From NCBI GenBank assembly GCA_037349105.1, contig JAYJMM010000039.1, positions 4,983,501 through 5,047,500 on the forward strand: DNA of 64,000 nt, given 5' to 3'. Positions 52,165-62,682 of this stretch are shown here, piece after piece. The notes below the pieces were generated by a model, which worked only from the letters and a program-made list of their open reading frames with translations, did not search any database and had not been told where the DNA came from. How positions within the stretch are numbered: the first letter of the stretch is position 1; each line of letters starts with the position of its first letter. This stretch comes from Limnomonas spitsbergensis (Eukaryota > Chlorophyta > Chlorophyceae > Chlamydomonadales). Made by a program: the position numbers and the translations under genes.

Positions 52165-55100
52165 TCACAGGTAGTGCGTCGGCGCTAGGCCTGGCATGGT
52201 CCATCCCATCTCATCCTGGTACAGCTGGGCAAAGGCCGCGTAGATAGACGAGGAGCCGCAGAAAAATCCAATGTACCCCGCTGCTTTCAGGGCAGAGGGG
52301 CTGTACTGGCCGGCTGCAAACAGGACGAAGGTGACGGTGAGCGTGCTGAACACCACCTGTAGACACAGGTTCTTCCTGAGGGTGACCACGAAGAAGCCAG
52401 CAGTGAGCACGGCCCTGAGGGGAGCAAAGGGCAGGAGGAGGGGGGTAAGGTCAAGGTTTAACCAAGGCACACATGGTCATTGTCGGAGGCACCGAGAAGA
52501 AGCCAGCAGTGCACACAGCTCTGAGGGCAGCCAGTGGCAGGAGGAGGGGTGGCTAGGTTTAACTAGGGCACACCAGTGTTCCTCAAGAGTCACCAAGACA
52601 AAGCCAGCTGTGAGCACGGCCCCCCTGGGCTAGCAACGAACACGCAACCACCGGGCAGTATCGTGGGAATGAACCCCATTGTGCAGAAGATAAGCCTCAA
52701 CCATAAAACATGACGTGGGCGCAAATGAGGCCGGCTGAACACCGCCTAAAAAAATGAGTGCATCTGAAGTACCCTGTACTAAGCAGTGCTTTGCATTATG
52801 GCATCATTGAATGGGCACCAGTGAGAGATGGCGATTCGTGGCTGTGGAGTGCACGGCAGCGTGCGGATCAGTTTGAGTGACCTACTGGAGTACCTCACCC
52901 AAACTCTACACGACCAAATAAAACTAACATAACCAAAGTGGTTATGTCATCAATGTGGTGACTACCGGTTGAGGTTACATGGCAGGCGCCTCTGGCAGCA
53001 ATTGAGTGTTTAGCAGTTGTGTGTGAATTAGTTTACAGTTCAGCCACATTCCATGGAGATATCCTGGCCTTCAAGGCATGCTTCACGGTAGAGGCATTCC
53101 GGCCAGCAGTCACTCGAACACATTGCTTATTTTTCAGACCAGCATTTGCAGGACACCCCACATCTGTTTAGGGCCCGATTGGGACCAAACCTGGACCAGC
53201 AACAGCTGTTGGCGGCCCCAGCAGCATGGCCCCAGCAGCATGGCTGGCCACTCCTGTCGGTGCCCCCCCAACTGGAACCCGAAATGTACCTGAGTAGCTG
53301 AAAATTAGCCGAATAATAAAATAAAAGGAACACCACTTGGACATGAAACTGGCCTTGGCTCACCAAAGCATGCACCAAAGGACCTCCCCAGTTTTAGCCG
53401 CGAGGAAGGTTTTTGGATCGCTGGCCATCAGGTAGTGCAGCAGGTACCAGCCCATCCAGAAGCATCCGTAGGAGCTGAAGGCCGTGCCGGCAAACGTATT
53501 CCCTTTGATGAGCTGAGATCAGGAGGAACAAATATTACAATGCGATAGTCATGACTGATCCAGCCTAGTTTTGAGGTACACGAAAAAAACAAATGAAAAA
53601 CATGCTTTCCAACGAAAAGCTACAATCTAGAGCTAGAGGCCGTGCCGGCAAACGTGTCCCCTTTGATGAGCTGAGAGCAGGGAACAGGAATATTACAATG
53701 CGCAAGTCATGGCTGATCAAGCTTAGTTTTGAGCTAAAAAGGACAAATACAAATCATGCTTTCAAATCAAAAGTTGTATTTTAGCGTCGACTGCCGTGCA
53801 AGCAAACATGCTCCCTTTTCTGAGTTGCAAGCGAAAAAACAACATTTTTAGTCCATGATGTTTATCTTTGATCCGCCCATAGCCACCCTTCAGCTACAGA
53901 TCATACCCTACACTTAATCAGGGACGTTTTCAATGGTATTCGGAATTCATTTGGTCACCAGGACGAGCGTGTTGTCGGTGAAGAGCTCGCCGCAGGCACT
54001 GGATCCCGATCCTATTTATTTTTGCCGCTTTCGTTACTGCGCCACTGCACTCCAGCTTTGCCGAAGTAATTGATTTGTTACCATTTCAGTTCCAACTCGT
54101 TTGCAGTAGCCACGAAAAACAAAACTGGCCATAATCTCAAGCCTGGCATGCCATACTGCATGGGCCATGGGCTTGGTCGCAACCAGGCTATCTGAACCTG
54201 AGGGGCGGCCCGCAAAAGGCTTAAGACAGCCGCTAGAGAAACCCCGAGGATGTTCCTATAATACTTGAACACAACAATTCGACCGATGCACCCTCCACCA
54301 TAGGCAATGATTCAGCTAAATTGCGCTTCATAAAAATAGTTTGTTCCCTGAAATCCCGCATACGGTGTCCCGATTGTCTTTTATACTTCCATTCAAGCAG
54401 ATGAGGCAGATCTTCCTGCCTCATCTGCTAGAATCGGACGTGGCAGATATCACAAACAAGTTAGCACATCCCAGAGGAAGGAGGGAGGCCAGGAAGAGAG
54501 AGCGGCCCGGATTATCTCTAGGATAACTGGCCAAGTGGCCACCTTCCTCATCTGGAGGCACAAGCAGGAGGAGATACTCCAGAGACTGACATAAATGCAC
54601 ATCAAGCTGCAACGCAACCGTATCTGTTGCGTACTTCCTTTGAGGATCCCAGCAACAAGCTGCTCACAGCTTACCACACTACCACATACAACCGGCACAC
54701 TGCCGAGAAACTGCCCATTGTTTGAAACAAACTGATGTCAAACTGCTGACAGAGTGCCCAATGTTTAAAAGAAACTGCTGTCAAACTGCTGGCAAAGTGC
54801 CCTAAATTTCAAACAAACTGCCGTCAAACTGCTAACAAAATGCCCCGAGCTCACCTCCAGGACCCCAGCAACAAATTGCCCAAAGCCGCCATAAAACGCC
54901 GCGTAGCTGAAAACCGTCGGAAGCAGCGCCTGCAAAAGGTAGCAACAGAATGATATTGGTTGTCACAGATTGATCGACCATGCTCCCAGGCCAGGCACAT
55001 CGGTACCGGTATCCGGTATTGATTTCTTTACGACTCATGAATTGGATTTCAGGTGGGGGCCTTGACGTTGGAAAAGCGATATGAACAGGCAGTGCGGTAC

Positions 55101-57337
55101 CGGTACTACAAATACAGGCACTCAGGCAGTACATGTACAACAATTGCAGACAGTGCCATTACTACAAAAAAGACAGGTTCTACCAGTGTTATTTTTTTTG
55201 CTACAAGACCACCAACAGCAGGCCGCCCCGCAGCCGTCAGAGGCCCGATAAGGACCAAACCTGGACCGGCACGCGACTGCTGTCCAAAGCTGCATGGCTG
55301 GCCACAAATTGGCTCCCAGACCGGAGGCCGGAATGTAGCTGACAGGTAGCTGAGTCACGAAAGAAGAAACACTGCTCTACCAGTACATCATATACCGTTG
55401 ACAATACCGGTTACTAATGATTTTGACTCACGGGTTCGGCCCAGCCAGCCGTCATGAACATGAGCATATCTGTGGGCAGGCAGCAGCAGGGGGTAAAAAG
55501 CAGCAGGGAGGGAAGTTGTGAAGAAAATTATCTGTGAGTGTAGGCAGGCAGCAGGAAGCACACCGACACAATAACGAATAATGAGCATATTTCAAGGCAA
55601 GCAGCAAGGGGCAGCAAGCAGCTGGGAGGGAAGTTGTGAAGAAAATTATCATATCTGTGACTGAAGGAAGGCAGCAGGAGGCACACTGACACAGTAACAT
55701 GAACATATCTCAGGGCAAGCAGCAGGGGGCAGCAAGCAGCAGGGGGGTGCATCATGACAAGCGCTAGCATACATGATACATGTCAAGGCAGGCAGCAGGG
55801 AGCAGTAAGCAGCAGGGGGGGCAAGCCGTGACAAAAATGAACATATTTACATATAGCTGGGTGCAGGCAGGTAGCAGGAGGCACACCACCATAATAAATA
55901 CCCTTTCATGACGTTCGTCCGATCCATCGCATCTGGCAGCAACTGAATAAAATCCATTGGAGGTAGACAGCTTCGGACCTACTTACGAAAGGCGCCTCGG
56001 CCAGGACTGCACGGCACCAGGGTCACCCCTGATGGTCAGTGCTAATTCTACAATACTTCAGCTCCATGTCAGCTACTAATCGGCCGACACCCAGGAGGTC
56101 CAGGTGCAGCATGCCGTGCTGGTTGGGCCACTGGCCATATTTCAGTCAAGTTGTTTTGATCCCTGTGGGCCCTGTGGAGGCCGCCCGACAGCCCTCAGGT
56201 AAATGGCTTAGGGTTTAGGGTTTAGGTTTAAGAAGGTAGTTTGGCGTGCACAAGCATGCTGCTGGCTGCTGGCCGTGTGGTCTTACCTGTCGTCATCCTG
56301 GAGCACGGCAGTCACAGGCACCCTGGTCTTCTGATTTTCTTTTCTCGGCTACCAGTCCACCTTTGGCAGGCCGCCCCGCAGCCGCCAAAGGCGCAATCAG
56401 GACCAAACCTGTACCGGCCTACGACTGGTAGCTCAAGCAGCATGGCTGGCCATAAACAGGGCCTCCGGCCCGAGTCCTGAGTGCAGCTGACATGTAGCTG
56501 AGTTGAGAAAAACACGAAATCCTGGTCTTACCTGTCGTCATCCCGAAGCACAGGAGTCCCAGTGGACCCGGGTTTCCTAGAACAAAGGCCACAGGCCCTG
56601 GCGCTGGGTAGAGCGCGGGATGACTGTGGTCGTCATGGTGGGGGTCGTGCGTTGGGAGAGCGTAGTGCTCTGATGAGGGTGCGAGGAGGTCGCCAAGGAG
56701 GACCTCTTGCTGTGCGGAACAGGCGTTAGATATGAAGGGTAAGTGGGAGGGTGAGTGAGTGCTTGGTTTACCGGCATACATGATCCATGCTTATTTGTGT
56801 GTGTTAGTTTGCATGTGATGAATGCTTGCTTTTGTGCAACTCTGCTGCAGTCCAGCTACTGTTGATAATTTAATTTTATATACCGCCTAGCTTCTGCCTG
56901 GAGGCACCATGTGGAGCCAGCCATATTGCTTGGGCCTGTGTCTGTATGCTGGTCAAGGATCGGCCCCATCGGACCATTTGGGCGGCCTGCGGACGGTGGA
57001 CTTGCAGCCGGAAAAAAAAATGCAGCCGTGCAACAATGCACTTATGCACCTCTTTCAAGCCAGTGGTAAATAACATTGTCATATGAGGGATGTTCATCAA
57101 GCACACTCATGGCCGTCAGACGGCGACGGGCAGGATGGGTGGGCCATATATTGGGCGGGTGGGCTGCGGCCACTCCGCCAGCTGTGAGCACTGAGCAACT
57201 AAGCCAACTATCTAATCCAAGCAAACCAGCTAAATACAGGGGCCCAGCCAGGGTCCTGGCTGGCCCCTGATGAAGATGCTGTCACTTACGTGACCATTGG
57301 AGCCTCGCTTCATGGGCGTGCCCGAGATGGACAGGTT
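52165..57337 (-). CDS. GPR1/FUN34/YaaH-family acetate transporter (GFY type)
   Basis: Exons on the minus strand: 57337-57290 (tentative), 56709-56532, 56006-55987 (20 bases, tentative), 54929-54855, 53512-53364 and 52414-52165. All phases agree; the five 3' exons encode 223 residues. The family signature is present as NPGPLGLLCFGMTT. It is followed by FSYAAFYGGFGQFVAGVLE, KGNTFAGTAFSSYG and a C-terminal half with LTVTFVLFAAGQYSPSALKAAGY. Six membrane helices are expected. Relatives move acetate or succinate with protons, and algal GFY proteins act in acetate uptake; substrate is inferred. The N-terminus is His/Pro-rich (HDPHHDDHSHPALYPAP) and the true start codon was not identified. Several exon edges are echoed nearby. 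Head to head with the TruA-type gene. Confidence 0.85.
52485..52622 (-). repeat. Echoes of GFY last-exon 5' edge
   Basis: Two copies, about 95-105 bases apart, of the acceptor side of exon 52414: GAGAAGAAGCCAGCAGTGCACACAG... and CAAAGCCAGCTGTGAGCACGG repeat GAAGAAGCCAGCAGTGAGCA. The second is cut by the LINE fragment. Confidence 0.88.
52621..52745 (-). mobile_element. LINE 3'-end fragment (dead on arrival)
   Basis: About 125 bases matching the 3' end of the LINE at 25794-25920 (CGTGGGAATGAACCCCAT, GCAGAAGATAAGCC, CATAAAACATGACGTGGG). The 3' end is at the same base in both, and the 5' side is cut at CACCGCCTA. In GFY intron 5. Confidence 0.92.
53150..53312 (+). repeat. AGCTGAA-tailed dispersed repeat
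   Basis: GGCCCGATTGGGACCAAACC, then GAGTAGCTGAAAATTAGC, in GFY intron 5. Confidence 0.7.
53480..53830 (-). repeat. ~156-bp echoes of GFY exon 53512 5' edge
   Basis: GCCGTGCCGGCAAACGT at 53481 (the exon) recurs at 53639 and, decayed, at 53793. Each is followed by CCCTTTGATGAGCTGAGA-like exon start and acceptor, and by intron sequence with ATTACAATGCG. The copies extend upstream into intron 4. Confidence 0.92.
54540..54850 (-). repeat. Echo of GFY exon 54929 3' edge plus ~45-bp repeats
   Basis: GAGGATCCCAGCAACAAGCT (54644) resembles CAGGACCCCAGCAACAAATT of the exon. Between them, 54690-54840 holds three to four units of CAAACTG(C/A)(C/T)GTCAAACTGCT...AGTGCCC. Confidence 0.7.
55195..55350 (+). 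repeat. AGCTGAA-tailed dispersed repeat
   Basis: AGGCCCGATAAGGACCAAACC then AATGTAGCTGACAGGTAGCT, in GFY intron 3. Confidence 0.75.
55455..55880. repeat. GGCAGCAGG-rich degenerate repeat
   Basis: Units of roughly 90-120 bases with GGCAAGCAGCAGGGGGCAGC and GGAAGTTGTGAAGAAAATTATC recur four to five times in GFY intron 3. Confidence 0.75.
56055..56245 (-). repeat. AGCTGAA-tailed dispersed repeat
   Basis: Inverted copy next to the 20-base exon. It is followed by a telomere-like TTAGGGTTTAGGGTTTAGG (56210-56228). Confidence 0.7.
56278..56332 (-). repeat. Echo of GFY exon 56709-56532 3' edge
   Basis: TGGTCTTACCTGTCGTCATC is identical to the exon end and donor at 56523-56542; similarity then fades over ~35 bases. 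Confidence 0.85.
56340..56512 (+). repeat. AGCTGAA-tailed dispersed repeat
   Basis: Lies between the exon edge and its echo, flanked by CTGGTCTTCTG and CTGGTCTTAC. Confidence 0.8.
56850..57015 (-). repeat. AGCTGAA-tailed dispersed repeat
   Basis: Inverted copy in the first recognised GFY intron, with GGTCAAGGATCGGCCCCATC. Confidence 0.65.
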
Positions 57338-57943
57338 CTTGAAAGGATGTACATGAATGGCTTGGTGGTGAGAGGGATGAACAATGTCTGGGGTGACGGG
57401 GCAGTTTGAAGCGCCTTGGTTAGCTATTTTTGCGATACGTGATTGTGCTATTCGCTGTTTGTGATGTGGGCGCTTTGTATAGGAGACGAAGGTCTGTGCT
57501 CTATTGGGGCGTTTTGGTTGAGTGTTCATGTATGAAATCTCCGACAGTCTCGGAGACCTTTGTCCGGTCTCCGAGACCGGTCCTTGGAGACTGGGTTCGA
57601 TACGAGCTGCCGTAGAGTGGAACCACTGGAGTCATTCTGGCCTTCGAAAGTGTGATTGCCCGTGAAACCCTCAAGTGGCATCTGATGGGCATCCGTGTGA
57701 AGGGCTGAGCTGCACAATTTGAAGGGCTGACCTGCACAATTTGAAGGGCTGACCTGCACAATTTGAAACGTTTGGCAAGCCTCAAATCGGTACACCCTAC
57801 TAGGGCCTGAACGTGGCTATGCGGTGACGAGCAGCAGTTTCACTCCTCGGCAGGGGCGGCGATGGCCGCTTTAAGAGAGTAAACAAAGTGCGCTTTGCGT
57901 GCATTAGGCATCGAGGATATCGACAGCTTTCGACGATTCAGAC
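57338..57943. promoter_or_regulatory. Divergent GFY / TruA promoter region
   Basis: About 600 bases between the first recognised exons. Bases 57546-57594 carry repeated, partly palindromic GTCTC(G/C)GAGAC elements. Bases 57699-57768 hold three 22-base units GAAGGGCTGACCTGCACAAT. Both could be binding sites (inference). The GFY start codon may also be here. Confidence 0.5.
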
Positions 57944-60900
57944 ATGATCGGACACGGACACAAAACCGGCACCGCGTGTCAAGCCCAAGGCGTCCTTGGC
58001 CCGCCGAATTTCGATTGTCGGCCGGTCGTCAGTCCTAAACCTGGGCGTGTAGATGCGTTGCCATCTGCCCACACCTCTGCTCAGCTGCAAGCCATCATGC
58101 AAAGCTGGGACGCTGTTAAGCTGGAGCGCTACTTGCAGGACGGAAGAGACTGGCAGGTGCGGCAGCGGCAGCACGCACGCAGACTTGCATGCAGACGTGC
58201 GGCATCATCTCAGTCCCAGATGACTTATTCGGCCGCAGCCAAGTTGTTGTTCGTGCACACCGTTTAAGTGCGCGACATCACCATACTTCTTTCGGTGGGC
58301 CGCAAGGGTGCCAGTGAGCCACTAAGGTAGTGGGTAAATCTGAACAAAATATGGACCGGAGGTTCAAGCAGCATGGCTTGCTTCACCAGCCCCCTTCCTG
58401 GCCATGGGACGGCATCAAGCTGAACCTAGCTGAAGCACCCTAAAAAAACAGTACAGCCCAGGCCGGCCCCAAACGCTGTCATGCATGTCCATGCATGCAT
58501 GGCAGAAGGAGCTGCACCTGCATGGTTTACGCTGCTGCAACAGTGACATTATTGTCAAGTCTTGCATGTCGTGGCCCCCAAGCTTACCTCATTCAGCATG
58601 CTTTGGCGATCAGAGCCTGCAGTCCCCTGGGTGGCTGGATGACTATTTTAATGTGTAGCTAAATAGTAGCTGAAGCATGGGGCCGGCCAGGCAGGCCCTC
58701 AGCGCTTCGCTTCCATGCAGGCGCCACTTCGGTATTTTTGAGCTGTTCTCCACCTCCGGTGCGCCTTTTTAGCTACACCGGCTTCTTAATACCAGAGTTT
58801 GTTTTGGCTTCCTAAAATCAACCAAGCAGGATGTTCTCTCGATCCCATGCCTTGCAGTCCGAGCAGCATGCTTACTCAAACAAATTCCTCGCACACACCA
58901 AGAAGGGTGCTCACTCTAAGACAATGCCTGCCTTCCACTAGTTTCCCATAACTTCCCATTCATTTACATTTCACACCCTATTAATTTCCTCACCAATGCT
59001 CCACTAATCCCTAATGCCCTTACAAGTGCCCATAAATTCCCCACTAATTTCCCATTCATTCCCTGAAAGTTACCCATGAATTCACCACAAATTCCCCATT
59101 TATTCCCCATTCTCCCCAACATTCCCCCTTGTTGACCTCCCCCCCCCCTTTGCATCTCTCCCCCCCAAAAGGCGGTTGAGAGGTTCTACTCCCACGCGGT
59201 GCCTGGCGCGGTCAGCCTCAGCCACCTAGGCATCTTGAGCTGTCGAGACAGCTGCAAAGAGGCCACGCACCTGGCCGTGAAACCGGCCTGGCACTTGCCG
59301 CCCCCCCCGCCTTCAGTCTCGGCAGGTCTTGAGGGCTATGAGCTGAAGCCAGTGTCTACAGAGGGGAAGCCGGTGCCGGTCCCGGTGCCTACAGAGGGGA
59401 AGCCGGTGCCAGTGCCAGTGCCGGGGCCGGTGCCGAAAGATAGGAAGCCTGTACTGGTGCCCTCACTTGTCCGTCGAAAGCCGGAGCCGGTGAAAGCAGA
59501 GCTGGAGCTGGTGACCACCGAGGCTGAGTCCTCAGCGGTCCGTCCAGAGCCGGAGCCGGAGTCCTCACGGGCCGTCCAGAACGGGAGCGGTGAAGGCCAT
59601 GGAGCGGGAGAAGTGCGAAGCCTTTATGAGCTGCGGCTTGAGAGAAGGGCCGGGCGGGACAAACGTCCTCGCATCACGTACCAGGTGGGAGGGGGGGCAG
59701 TGTTTCGGGTGGGGTTCAGGGACACAATTGGGTTTAGGGGTTAGGATTGGGGTTAAGGGCTAGAGCTAGGGTTCAGGATTGGAGAATTGGGTGAGGGTCA
59801 GGATTTCGACCAAGGGTTGGAAAGAGTGATAGGATTAGGATAAAGTCTTTGAGAGAATGGTTGGGGTTTAAGTTCCAGATTTGGGTTGGGTCCATGGTTT
59901 TGGATAAGGGTTGGGGTGTAGGGTTGGGGTATCTTTTCGAAACTTGTTAACTGATCCGTTTTTGCTGAAGCATGCTGGTGCATACCTGCATGGGTGCATG
60001 CACCGTCTGCATGGGGATCCGTCTTGCCTGTTTGTAAGCCGTTTATGAGGCTCAGCCTGGCCCTGGCCTGCCAACTACGACCTCTCGAAGAAACACCGGC
60101 TGATCAAGCTACGCCCTGGCCGGCCAACTGCCACCTCTCAAAGTTATGTTGGCTGATCAAGCTGATGACATTTAGCGGGCCTGAATTCAATGCCGTTGAG
60201 CCAATGTTATATTTGCAGTGTCCTAAGGATATGCTGGCTGGTCAAGCTGATGACATGAAGCGGGTCTGGACTCATTGTTGCGGAATCGGTGTTGAATTTG
60301 CCACCCTGGAAGTAAAGCTGTGGGGCTTCCTGATCAAACCGATGGCATGAAGCATCTCTGAATGCAATGCCGTGGAGCCAGTGTTGCTTCATCGGTCTCT
60401 CAAAGTACTGCTGCCTGATATGATCCTGTTGATTACATGACAGCGGGCCTGAATTCATTGCTGTGGAACAAGTGAAGTTTTGTGAAGTTTTCACAGTCCA
60501 ACGGGGCATCACATTTGATGCATGGGACTTGTGTTGCATTTCAATCTCTGGGCGCTATGCTTGCTGGTCAAGCTGATGACAGGAAGCAGGCCTGGACTCA
60601 TTGCTAGGGACGGAGTGTAGTTTCCAGCGATTGAAATGCATATTTAATATTTTGGGCTTGGAGTCTACTTATTTGCAATGTGCACCCACTGGTAGCCGCC
60701 GTAAGCCTGAATGGGGCCGAAACTAGACCGGCCTGCAGGCACAGGCACAAGCAGCATGGCTGGCCCTACGCGTGAGGGCCTCGGGCTGTGGTGGCAATGT
60801 GGCAGCTGAAGGGTAGCCGAACTGTGATACTATGATGCATACATGTCATTTTGTTGTCATGAAGCGGACATGCTGCGAAAGCCGAGACAGCTGCAGCGGC

Positions 60901-62468
60901 ACTTGTATGAAACCGATCATAATATCACATGTTGCCACTGCTCCAAATTGATTGGGGTTTGCTAGGTGACTAAGGTCCACAATGGGGGTTTAGGTCGATG
61001 ACTGGTGTCTGGTCCATGTAAATGGGGTTTGGTCTGGCACCGCTGGAGTTTGATCAAGTTATATGGGATTTGAATGATATAATTGGGACAGGCTGGCCTG
61101 CTGGTCAAGGCTCGTTCATAATGGTTGAATTTAAATTTAGATTTGCTGATCGGAATTACTGGCAATCTCAAATAAATGTGGCATACCGGTATGAGGTTGG
61201 ACTCTTTGGGGGGTCAGACATGCCCCTCTTGCGGATCTAGCATGTGGAGCTTAGAGGCAGTTATGGTGCATAAACCCTCAGACCTAAACCCTAAACCCTC
61301 AAGCCTAAACCCTGCACTCCTACAGACGCAGGCCCCAAACCCAATTTACCCCCAGATCTAGCTGACTCCAACTTCCTCAATTTACGCCATCTCCAAGTAC
61401 CGTGCTCCAACTTCATGTATATGTTTGTATGTTCACTCTCAAAGGGAACCCTGTCGTGTGATTTAATGACTCCGTGACCGTACCTCCATCTGCCCGCCTG
61501 TGTTTGTTTAATGTTTCTTTTTGTGCGCACCAGACCGCCTTTGGACGGACCTTGGCCGATCTAGGCTTGGTGCCCCCCCCCCCCCTGCTTAGTGGTTGCC
61601 GCCCGGCCACCGTTGGGCGGGGGGGGGGAGCACCAAGCCTTGATCGGCCTACGTTCAGTGGCTCAAACAGCAGGGCCTGCTGCACCATGCCCCCTGGGCC
61701 GCAAGCCATGATGCAGCTGAATTGTAGCTGAAGCACCCTGAACAGTCATGCCCGCCCTGTCCCCTTGCAGGTGGGGCTGAGCTACTTTGGGCCTGCCTTT
61801 TGTGGCTGGATGGAGCAGCCTGGCGGCATCCCGACCGTGGAGGGGGCGGTGGTTTCAGGAATCAAGTCCATGATGCCCCAGGCTACAGCCAGGCAAGTAG
61901 CACTATTTGTGTTAGGGTGTGCTTTAGCTCATAAGCTACTGTTCAGCTACACTTCAGCTACACTTCAGCTACACTTCAGCTACAGGTCAGTTGCGGTGTT
62001 AATAATTGTAATGTTCCCACCTTTTAGAGTTTGTGTGCCATGTATTATTCGGGTCTCACCTAGTTTATGTTGGTTTCTGGACATGCAGCCCCCTCCATAG
62101 AGGAGGGCTGCAGGGAAGGAGCGGTGGATATGGTATCCGCTGCATGACAGGTGAGCAGTTTAAATCCAGGTCTCAACTGGTGTGTGTTGGTGTGTTCTGT
62201 ACCAGCTTCAATATCAGCTTCATGGCAGCTTCGTAGCAGCGTCATGGCAGCTTCAATAGCAGCTTTATGGCAGCTTCATGACAGCTTCAATTGCACCTTC
62301 GTATCAGCTTTAATAGCAGCTGCATAGCAGCTTTGTGGCAGCTTCGTGACAGCTTCATGCAACCTGGTGATACTGACCTGTGCTGTCCTCCTGTGGCATG
62401 CCCGTCCCTTCAGGGCGGCTATCGCGTCGGCGGGGAGGACAGACAAGGGCGTCAGCGCGCTGGCTCAG
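57944..62468 (+). CDS. TruA-type tRNA pseudouridine synthase, 3' part not found
   Basis: Exons: 57944-58156, 59172-59684, 61771-61892 and 62414-62468 (phases 0, 0, 2, 0). Exon 3 begins VGLSYFGPAFCGWMEQPG and continues TVEGAVVSGIK, matching the TruA N-terminal strand and helix. Exon 4 encodes AAIASAGRTDKGVSALAQ, with the invariant catalytic Asp (residue 293) of the GRTD motif. TruA-family enzymes convert uridines in the tRNA anticodon arm (38-40) to pseudouridine. The 242 preceding residues hold a segment starting AVERFYSHAVPGAVSLSHLG and a low-complexity linker of PVPVPVPTEGK repeats; their role is unknown. Intron 3 has a GC donor (AG|gcaagt). No further exon was seen to 64000, so the remaining domain lies beyond the window. 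Exon 1 is supported only by frame and phase. Confidence 0.8.
58300..58450 (+). repeat. AGCTGAA-tailed dispersed repeat, diverged
   Basis: In TruA intron 1; ends CTGAACCTAGCTGAAGCACC. Confidence 0.55.
58935..59170. repeat. ATTCCCCA-rich tract and long polypyrimidine run
   Basis: Loose units such as TAATTTCCCATTCATT, passing into C/T runs that form the acceptor tract of TruA exon 2. Confidence 0.6.
59690..59940. repeat. Degenerate GGGTTTAGG/GGTTGGGGT tract
   Basis: Telomere-like but irregular units (GGGTTTAGGGGTTAGGATTG) at the start of TruA intron 2. Confidence 0.6.
60468..60545 (+). repeat. GTGAAGTT/ACAGTCCA dispersed repeat
   Basis: AGTGAAGTTTTGTGAAGTTT, CACAGTCCAACGGGGCATCA and TGATGCATGGGAC. 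Best matched by 25670-25745. Confidence 0.8.
60672..60838 (+). repeat. AGCTGAA-tailed dispersed repeat
   Basis: Diverged copy in TruA intron 2. Confidence 0.6.
61262..61320. repeat. Telomere-like CCTAAACCCTAAACCCT tract
   Basis: Irregular plant-type telomere units in TruA intron 2. Confidence 0.75.
61525..61740 (+). repeat. AGCTGAA-tailed dispersed repeat, long copy
   Basis: The most complete copy seen: GCGCACCAGACCGCCTTTGG at one end, two G/C homopolymer runs inside, and GATGCAGCTGAATTGTAGCT at the other. Confidence 0.85.
61940..61992. repeat. (CAGCTACACTT)n tract
   Basis: Four tandem units of TTCAGCTACA without the rest of the dispersed repeat: an expanded or solo tail in TruA intron 3. 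Confidence 0.9.
62205..62362. repeat. CAGCTTCAT(A/G)-type minisatellite
   Basis: About ten to twelve units of GGCAGCTTCATAGCAGCTT-like sequence before TruA exon 4. Confidence 0.85.
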
Positions 62469-62534
62469 GTATGAATTGTTCACACACATACTCTTGGGTT
62501 GAAGGGTCCAGGGTTAAGACCCTTGAACCTAACC

Positions 62535-62682
62535 GACGAGTGCAACTACTCCCTGACTTTGGTACGAATTATTCATACTCATTCTCTTTGGATAAGGATT
62601 ACGGGTTAAAAACTTAATCGTTAACCGGCAAATGCGTCAGCGCGCTGGCTCAGGTACAAAGTGTGTACACTGATACTCTTTG
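62535..62682 (+). repeat. Echoes of TruA exon 4 3' edge
   Basis: At 62635 GCGTCAGCGCGCTGGCTCAG is an exact copy of the exon end, followed by a GT donor. At 62535-62585 a weaker copy keeps GGTACGAATTATTCATACTC against the intron start GGTATGAATTGTTCAC. Spacing is about 95 bases. Confidence 0.92.
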
